Assembly (NCBI GenBank): GCA_006176705.1
Contig: QRFJ01002306.1
Span: forward strand, 62,001-126,000
Length of the DNA stretch: 64,000 nucleotides
Origin: Cocos nucifera
Taxonomy: Eukaryota > Streptophyta > Magnoliopsida > Arecales > Arecaceae
Reading direction: 5' to 3'
Shown piece by piece: positions 57,172 through 64,000 of this stretch; the stretch's first letter is position 1, and each line of letters begins with the position of its first letter. Below the pieces are notes generated by a model. The model saw nothing but the letters and a program-made list of their open reading frames with translations, was not told the origin of the DNA and searched no databases. A program made the position numbers and the translations under genes.

Positions 57172-57747
57172 AAGGAGAAATTTTTTTTGGTCTCGTGTCC
57201 TTCGATAGAATTTAGGCTTCCTCCTTGGGGACAATTAAGAGACTCTGTCCATTGAGCTCCTAGGCTAGAGAGAAACAACCTCAACTTGGTGAATAAGTTG
57301 AGGGATTTCCAAGCTCCTCCCTTGCCTAATCTATTAGAAGATCAAACTTTATTCAACCTGGACTTGAGTCATCTAAATCCCAGAGGAATACTGCTACATT
57401 TCATTAGTTGAAATTTATTCTTTCTTCTAACTAGTTCTTATATCACTGTAGAGATGACTCTGGAAGAGTTCAACCAACTGTCAAAAAATATTAAGATCCT
57501 CAAGAGAAAGGACAGCTCTTCTGGAGAATCACTGAAGCAAACCAGGGTAGAAGGTCAAAGCTTGGCCACACCAACTCAAGTTGTGCTCGTCCCAAAAATT
57601 GCTATGCCTGCACCAAGTCCGCCCTTGCCCAACAAAGCTGATACCTCGGCACCTCCTGAGCAAGAGAGAGTAGAGAAGAAGAGAAAAAAGGTTGCCACCA
57701 GGAAGGTCAAGAGAGGCACTGGTGGCAATGGCAGCTCTTCTTTTTAA
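57172..57747 (+). pseudogene. aORF of Tat-3, middle part with intron-like gap
   Basis: Coding resemblance continues after the stop to LLEDQTLFNLDLSHLNP (57340-57390). Then follows about 60 bp with a pyrimidine-rich tract ending in CACTGTAG (57452), and an open frame of 97 codons (57454-57747: MTLEEFNQLSKNIKILKRK), ending in a Lys/Arg-rich tail (KKRKKVATRKVKRG). The same gap stands at 21570-21645 in Tat-2, so it is probably an intron. Confidence 0.68.
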
Positions 57748-57749
57748 GT

Positions 57750-58055
57750 TCCTCATTTGTCTTCTCCATTTTTTTCTTAACTTAGCGAACTTCTCTCTTT
57801 AAATTTTTAATTTGAGCCCTTAGGGGATACCCTAAGGCAAAGGATCAGCTTCGACAACAAGTTATGACTTTAAGATCTTTCAATGGTTAATCAAACAGAA
57901 ATAAGCTGGTTACCTCCAGAAAGGCTGTGAAAGAATCTCTGAACCTCTCCTTCTCATCTTTGCGAACCATCCTCTCAATGATGTGTGGAAGGACGCATCC
58001 TTCTATTAGGGGTTGGACGACCTCCCAGTCATCCAGGAAATTCCATTCCTATTCA
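57750..58055 (-). pseudogene. Inverted fragment of the aORF
   Basis: The minus strand here matches plus-strand aORF sequence of Tat-2: TGGATGACTGGGAGGTCGTC (58038-58019) against 21958-21977, and CTTTGCCTTAGGGTATCCCC (57846-57827) against 22846-22865. The order is kept but about 0.75 kb between is missing. Relative to 56629-57747 the piece is therefore inverted, with its outer end at the AT repeat. Confidence 0.8.
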
Positions 58056-58057
58056 GA

Positions 58058-58470
<413 letters not shown>

Positions 58471-58940
58471 GCATACAAGTTGCATGAATCAAGCCTAACT
58501 AAGGTTCATCCTATGTCTAGATAGCTCCTAACTATTCCAAGATGGCCTTTAAGCACTCCAAATTCAAATTTGACTAATCGAGTTGGCTAGATAAGTGTAA
58601 GCTTGGTGGAAGACTCTCCGTGCTTTCACAATGCTCCTAATTAAATAACCACCTTATTTCGGGATTGTAGATCTCTGAACCACTTAGATTCTAACCGATT
58701 AACTAATTTGAACTTAGTTCAACCCTTGGGCTTCCTTGCCCTATTGATTTTGAGTTTCCCTAGGGTCAGATCTAATTAATTTTAATTAAGACTTGGGTTT
58801 ATACAATATGAAAAAGATGGTTTATGGACTATAGAAGGGTGATGAAATTTTCACCTTACCTTGTATGGATGAGCCCTTATGATTGATTATGATGATGATA
58901 TGCAACAATACATGTATCCAATCAGAACAACTTCTTCTCT
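58471..58940. other. No gene seen
   Basis: AT-rich. On the minus strand it reads like an LTR-element leader continuing from 59843, with AGATCTGACCCTAGGGAAAC and similar words. No frame or motif. Confidence 0.5.
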
Positions 58941-59424
58941 TGTGTAAGTATGCGTAAATATTTTTTAGTTCCTATTTTTGGGATTTCTGTGTATTAGTTA
59001 AATTTTATGCTTTGCATCTTTTCTTGCTTTTTTATTTTTGTATTTAAGGAAATTAAAATAAAAAGAAAGTTTGAATTAGAGTAGCAGGTTATAGGATTGG
59101 CAATGGGTCGGGTATAGGTCGAGTTGGCTCATACCCATACCCACCCTGCAAATAAAAAGCTCATACCATACCCACCCTGAGGATGTATGTATGTGTAAAT
59201 ATTTTTTAGCTTCTATTTTTGGGATTTCTATGTATCAGTTAAATGTTATGCTATGCATCTTTTTCTTGCTTTTTTATTTTTGTATTTAAGTTAATTAAAA
59301 TAAAAGAAAAGTTTGAATTAGAGTAGAATGTTATATGGCTAGCAACAAGTCAGGTATAGGTCAGGTTGGCTCATACCCATACTCATCCCATAAATAAAAA
59401 TTCATATCCATATTTGCCTGTACC
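58941..59424. repeat. 242-bp tandem duplication
   Basis: 58941-59182 and 59183-59424 align throughout, e.g. GTAAATATTTTTTAG at about 58952 and 59194, and TTGAATTAGAGTAG at 59071 and 59312. The unit covers flanking DNA and the first ~90 bp of the hAT-like element, so it arose after that insertion. Confidence 0.85.
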
Positions 59425-59741
59425 CATCTTGAGTTTGATTGGATTTGATCAAGTAGAGATGCGGATTGGATCAGGTCAGATATATAAAAGAGATCGATCA
59501 AATCAGGTCAAATCGGATGTATATAAATAATATAAAATTATTATAACTTTGAATGAGGGATATGTATTAAAATTATCTTTGGTCGAGATATATCATTACC
59601 CGTACCCAACCCAAACCTGCTTCGGGTATTCTTTTTAGAACCCATACCCACCCCAGATTCCAATCGGGTCGGATAAAACCTAACCCATTCAGGTCGGATC
59701 GAGTCGGATATCCAACGGATCGGATAAAATTGCCATCCCTA
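59334..59741. mobile_element. hAT-like non-autonomous DNA element (MITE)
   Basis: Right end TTGCCATCCCTA is the inverse of TAGGGATGGCAA, a common hAT terminal repeat. The left end at 59334 is TATGGCTAGCAA, and its duplicate at 59092 is TAGGATTGGCAA. Target duplications of 8 bp: GAATGTTA (59326-59333) or GCAGGTTA (59084-59091) against GAAGGTTA (59742-59749), one mismatch each. Inside it is rich in GGGTCGGGT and TACCCATACCC words. No transposase. Confidence 0.75.
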
Positions 59742-59846
59742 GAAGGTTAGCAGTCAACTAAGAATAAAAAAAAATAAAAAATATAAGATAAATAAGCAAA
59801 TAAGCAAGTGAGGCACATTTTTTTCTTTTGAAACAACCATACTAAG

Positions 59847-59864
59847 ATCCTGACAATGGTATCA
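59847..59864 (-). promoter_or_regulatory. Possible decayed primer-binding site
   Basis: The minus strand reads TGATACCATTGTCAGGAT. Compared with the TGGCGCCGTTGCCGGGGA site used by Athila-type gypsy elements, 10 of 18 agree and seven of the eight differences are transitions. Weak on its own, but it stands at the start of a gene-free stretch resembling a leader (leftwards) and LTR (rightwards). Confidence 0.35.
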
Positions 59865-59865
59865 A

Positions 59866-61260
59866 AATATGGTATGTGTTATAGAGCACCAAATATTAAA
59901 TTAATTCTAGTTTACTTTCTATTTCATAGAAAAGGATGGGACCATAGGTCGAATCTGCAGAGATCTTGGTCTTTGTTTTATTTAAATAGCAAAAGAAAAG
60001 AAATAAAAATAGCTTTTAGAATGTAAAAATCAGCAAGCAAAATAAAGAGTAAAATAGAAAATAAGTTGAATAGAAGAAGATACTTCAGATTTTTGAATCT
60101 AATTGTGTACTAGTCAAATTTATATTTTTAGAGACCAAAAATACTCTATGATTAGATCTTGAAATAACCTATTCCTATCGAGCACAAACTGTATCCTTGG
60201 ATCATGGTTCGTCCCATCAGGATATAGCTTATTGAAAATTTTAATTTATAGATTAAGAAGAGGTGATTATCAACCTTTGAAATAATCTATCTTATGAGCG
60301 TATGAACCATATCCTTAAATCATGGGCCATCCCTATTTAGCATAGATTATTCGAAGGAGAAAATCTAAACAAAATAACTCAGATATTTGTAAGAGAAAGT
60401 ACTTAGATTTTATTGCATCAAATCAAAATATAAAGGATCATAAAAAGTAAAGCAAATCTAATTACACAATTTTTATCTACCTTCCTAAAATAAGGGGCTC
60501 TAGTCTCGCATGGAGGAAAGATTGAAGGCTAAAATCTACTTCATCTTTAGATTCTTGAAGGTTCTCTTCTTGTCTGCGAACCCTCTAGATTTTAGATATA
60601 GATCCCCCTCCTATGATTGAAGAGGTGAAGGGAGAAGGGAAGATGCTGGAGGTGTCTGGAAGAGAGAAGGAAGAGGAAGAAGAGAGAAAGGAAGAGAGGA
60701 GACATGCACAAGAGAAGGGAGACTGCTTGAATACTTTAGCGTGAGGGTTTGATGTCTTATATAGAGGAGGAGTGGGCATGAGAGGGAATAGCGCTAGGGT
60801 TTGTGGAGAGAGGAGGCACCTGAAAGGGCTAAAAGAGGAAAGAGCGGGGGCGCGTGAAGACTTTAGCATGGAGAAATTTGAGGTGTGTGTTCTATCTCTC
60901 CCTCTCTTTCTTCACATGATAAAATCCATAGTATTATGGGTCTAGGGTGGCCTTTTAGGATCTTTGGATTTGACGCATCTTTCTTCTAGGATTTTGGATG
61001 TGGTGCTCTCCTTGATAGCCCTTGGATTTTGATGCATTGCTTCCTAGCCCTTGATCATAACTAATCCTTCAAATGGTTATACTTAGCCTCTTTGATGTTT
61101 GAGTTCTACTTTGGGTTGAGCCAATTTAAATTCTATTTGCTTGTACGAGCTTAATCTCCTAATTGCCTACAAAATAGATCAAGAAGCATCAAATTCTAAC
61201 TAACAAAGATTAAATATCACAAAATTTGATATTTCTAATGTCCTAACTTATGTATTGATT
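59866..61260 (-). other. Gene-free stretch, possible old LTR
   Basis: No conserved coding sequence. Repeats of a phrase like GAAATAACCTATTCCTATCG / GAAATAATCTATCTTATGAG about 120 bp apart (60171, 60281). The minus-strand frame at 60869-60585 is Ser/Pro-rich and unsupported. If the PBS at 59847 is real, this would be its LTR, but I could not find a clear outer end. Confidence 0.35.
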
Positions 61261-61261
61261 A

Positions 61262-62058
61262 GAGTGCCGAAGTCCATTACACTATATCGAGACATAAAAT
61301 TTATGAGCCACTTCTGAAGGAGTCTATAGAAAAGATTGGGCACAACCTTATAGTTTAGTTTAGTCTATCATTCTCAAATAAATGGTCAGACCAAGTCCAT
61401 CAATAGGAGCTTGGAAAATTTATTGAGGAGTCATATTGGTGAGCGTGTAAAGCAGTGGAACTTATCCTTGGTGCAGGCTAAGTTCGTCCTCAACTGTTCA
61501 GTGAAATGGATCATAGGCTATAGCCCATTTCAGATCGTCTATGGATCAAACCTAAGTAGTATTCTAGACTTGACTCCCATCACTTCCAATGGATGACCTA
61601 GTGTAAAAGTTGAAAATTGGGATGAAGAAATTCAAGCTATTCATCAATCAGTCAAGAAAAGGATTGAATCTAGTAATGCCAAATACAAAGAGGTGGTGGA
61701 CAAGCACCAAAAGAAGATAACTTTTGAAGTCAATGACTATATATGGACTATTTTGATCAAGGACTGATATTTGATAGGAGAGTATAATAAACTGAGCCAA
61801 TGCAAGATTGGTCTTCTCGAGATAATAAAAAAGATCAACGACAATGCCTATCAGTTGAAGCTACCTAGCTATCTTCGCATCTCTGATATATTCAACATAA
61901 AGCACCTAATTCCGTACAAAGGAGATTCTTTAAGAGATGATGAGGTTCCAAACTCAAGGATGAGTTCTTCCCAGCCTGGGAAGGATGGCGCAAACATAAT
62001 AACAGTCAGATATATGGATTTGAGAGATCAGACCCGAAAGGATGTGAAATCAACTTGA
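61262..62058 (+). pseudogene. Ty3-gypsy integrase C-terminal half (plus strand)
   Basis: Plus strand. RVPKSITLYRDIKFMSHF (second Asp block), NGQTKSINRSLENLLRSHIG with Glu replaced by Lys or Ser at the usual ETN/EVVN position, then IIGYSPFQIVYGS, and the C-terminal KINDNAYQLKLPSYLRISDI and FNIKHLIPYKG, ending with NSRMSSSQPGKDGAN. The ending resembles chromovirus (Reina-like) polyproteins. Stops at 61320-61380, 61595 and 61767. RT and everything upstream are absent. Confidence 0.85.
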
Positions 62059-62480
62059 CTGCACTGGATCCTATAGGATTTTGATATTGCCGAGCTAGAA
62101 CGGCTATAACTTGATCATCTGATGTCAGGATTATTATTATGATCCTAATTCAAAAGCTCTTTTCGAGCCCTACAGGCCTGGCCACTTCACTGCCATGATT
62201 CATTTCGAGGCCTGATTCAATCATTTAACAAGTCAATAGGTCCATGCAAGAACCCTAACGAGTTGGGACTTTTACTTATTTTTCTATTTTGATTAGGATT
62301 GGTATTTTGACTCTTTGTTTAAATATATTAGTATTTTTTTACCTATAAATAAGGCTCTTAGGCTGACTTTGTAATTAAAGTTTTGAGTTATTAAGTTTAT
62401 TTTCTAAGAAGAAAGTTCTCTTTTCTCTGTTTGCTATTCGTCCTTTGTTTCGTACATCTTTCAATGATTGCCGCGCTATA
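62059..62480 (+). repeat. Probable 3' LTR remnant after the gypsy integrase
   Basis: Directly downstream of the pol end. Contains CCTATAAATAAGGCTC (62341-62356), a TATA box, followed by AT-rich sequence typical of plant gypsy LTRs. No partner LTR in the window, so the ends are not defined. Confidence 0.45.
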
Positions 62481-63188
62481 AGCTGCATTAGTATCCTTGA
62501 AGAACTTGCTTATATGGGAGTGGCCTTGAGGGCTACAATTATGAATTTGGACCAACCTTATCAGCTTGCATGAAAATAAAGATACTAGCTTAAGATCATT
62601 AATAGCACCAATAATACTTTCGTATTGATGTCATGCTATGATAAAAAAAAAAAAACAAAAAATGGACACCAGCTGAATGGTTTGTTTGAGTTAAATTCCT
62701 TAGCTACATTGCACCTCTTGTTCCGAGAAATGCTTTACTGATTGCTTTAGTACTGTATATACAATCCGTAGAGCAAGACCCTTTTAGCAACATAAAAGTT
62801 TCCAGTGTAACGCATCCAGTTCTTGTGGCTTGAATTCTTCCGTCTTTGTTCTTTACTCTGCACAAGGAACGTCTGTTTGACCTTTTCTTTGTGTTTGTTG
62901 TATTAGGAGGAATATATCTTCGGATTCCTGGTGCTTTGTCTTCTCTTTCCTTTTCTTTTTTTTTGACTTTCTAGGTGCAATAAATAGATACCATGTGGAG
63001 AGATGATCAGTTCAAAGCAAAATTTAAGGACTCTCAACTACCTCCATTATCTCCTCATGCCAAAATCTCATGGAACAACGAATCCTCTCTCCCCTCGTGC
63101 ATGAGGAAATGAGATGTAACCAAGGGCATTCTGGGGTCACGTTCAACGAATGTCATGTTGCGGCCACCTGGACTTCTTCTAGTCAGGA
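62481..63188. other. No gene seen; unlike the repeats around it
   Basis: A0.7-kb stretch with no match to the families here. An A-run at 62642-62660 could be the tail of a retroposed sequence. A pyrimidine tract ending TTTCTAG (62960-62977) looks like a 3' splice site. Possibly low-copy host DNA. Confidence 0.4.
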
Positions 63189-63659
63189 ATGGCTCCTGTG
63201 AGGATTGAATTTTCTACGGAAGAATTTGATTCGATTAGGTGTTACTTTCAGATAAAAACAAAAGGAAAGTTCCATCTGCAAGTGAAGAACAAGATCTTTT
63301 CCCTGCCTTTTGTCTCTCCAACCGGCGGTCCCATTCACAGAGTTTTAGTAGCCAAGCATTTGTTGAACTTGGAAGCCTGGGAATCCGGCCATCAGGCCAT
63401 CATGAAGAACAACTATTATGACGTTAACATGAACCATAGTGCTGCATCCTACCCCACCTATGACTTAGATGGTCCTTTGCCTCACCATATCAGCAATGAT
63501 GGCTGCAATTTGACATCATCACCTATGTGGCCAAGGCTCAACTATCCCTACGTAGACGTGAAAGTGAAGAAACAACCAAAATTAATTAGTAAATGGCACA
63601 GGCTCCCGTTGGTTGGTATTGACGGGACCAAAGCCCAGCTCAGACAGGTCATGCCATGA
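63189..63659 (+). CDS. Unrecognised 156-codon ORF
   Basis: ATG at 63189 to TGA at 63657-63659. I do not recognise the product. It has no signal peptide or membrane segment. The first 60 residues are basic and mixed (FHLQVKNKIFSLPF), the middle holds an Asn/His/Tyr-rich part (NYYDVNMNHSAASYPTYDLD), and the end is Lys-rich. A second frame (63239-63421) is open with Ser-rich coding (LSNRRSHSQSFSSQAF), so the true frame is uncertain and a single frameshift in a decayed gene is possible. It lies in the only stretch without obvious repeats. Confidence 0.3.
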   Translation: MAPVRIEFSTEEFDSIRCYFQIKTKGKFHLQVKNKIFSLPFVSPTGGPIHRVLVAKHLLNLEAWESGHQAIMKNNYYDVNMNHSAASYPTYDLDGPLPHHISNDGCNLTSSPMWPRLNYPYVDVKVKKQPKLISKWHRLPLVGIDGTKAQLRQVMP

Positions 63660-63762
63660 CCAATATCAGAAGTTTTGTCAGAATTGACGTGTAGGTCTCA
63701 TGGTACAAACTATTGAGACCCTGCTACACAAAAATTAAAATAATAATAATAATAATACAATG

Positions 63763-64000
63763 TGTTGGGAGTAAACCCCACTCCCGCCAAAATTCGGTCT
63801 AATGCTCAACTAAGTATAATTTATAATGATAGAAGAGCTTTAATCGCCACTTCTTCTTCAGCCAAACTCTTTCCAGACTTCTTCTTCAGCCGGACTTCTC
63901 CTTCAGCCGAACTTCTTATGGACTTCTCCTTCAGCCGGACTTCTCCATCAATCGGACTCCTTTCAGACTTCTCCTTCAGCCAAACTCCTTCCAGACTTCT
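63763..64000 (+). repeat. Start of a Tat LTR, plus strand, cut by window edge
   Basis: Begins TGTTGGGAGTAAACCCC, the sense start of the Tat-1 LTR (reverse of 13060), then the GTCTAATGC word and, from about 63840, the 45-bp family array in sense (CTTCTCCTTCAGCCGGACTT). Opposite in direction to Tat-1 and Tat-2. Whether it is a full element or a solo LTR cannot be told. Confidence 0.85.

Noticed and set aside
60585..60869. 94-codon minus-strand frame with Ser/Pro/Phe-rich product
   Set aside because: Low complexity from a GAGAGG-rich strand, no motif, and no second copy to compare.

Overview
This window is repeat-dense plant nuclear DNA, almost entirely a stack of LTR retrotransposons inserted into one another. 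The element types are BARE/Angela-like Ty1-copia with long LTRs and a ~1.9 kb leader, Tat-lineage Ty3-gypsy with an antisense extra ORF, and short non-coding LTR elements. AT-rich filler and microsatellites add to a picture of heterochromatin in a large flowering-plant genome. A monocot such as a palm is my best guess, but nothing here proves the species. I see no intact host gene, tRNA, rRNA or CRISPR array. Every mobile-element gene is broken.

Layout, with my own names. (1) 1-6398: copia-0, a minus-strand BARE-like element cut by the window edge. (2) 6399-21293: copia-A, an older minus-strand copia. It is interrupted by copia-0 at its left edge, by Tat-1 (6650-13060), and by G-prime, a short LTR element (17128-19279) inside its LTR. 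(3) 21294-55981: Tat-2, a minus-strand Tat gypsy element. Its antisense ORF (21294-23761) is separated from its gag-pol (49600-55025) by H (23767-49045, duplicated target GTAAT). H contains G (26400-47911). G contains copia-1 (26409-36872, GGCAC) and copia-2 (38861-46036, CCTCC). (4) 55982-58055: the 3' region of a further Tat copy, Tat-3, which shares one LTR with Tat-2 and ends in an inverted piece beside an AT-rich microsatellite. (5) 58061-63762: microsatellites, a small hAT-like element with a flank duplication, gypsy integrase remains on the plus strand, and an unrecognised 156-codon ORF. (6) 63763-64000: the start of another Tat LTR, plus strand.

Relative order from nesting: Tat-2 is older than H and copia-A, H is older than G, and G is older than copia-1 and copia-2. 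Copia-A is older than Tat-1, copia-0 and G-prime.

Structures that known families do not fully explain include: two antisense ORFs kept open in copia LTRs; a 197-bp RNase H deletion shared by copia-0 and copia-2; tandem arrays in Tat-1, one built on a repeated perfect palindrome; a stem-loop kept by base-pair changes in the LTRs of G and H; and a conserved splice-donor-like site in the copia leaders.
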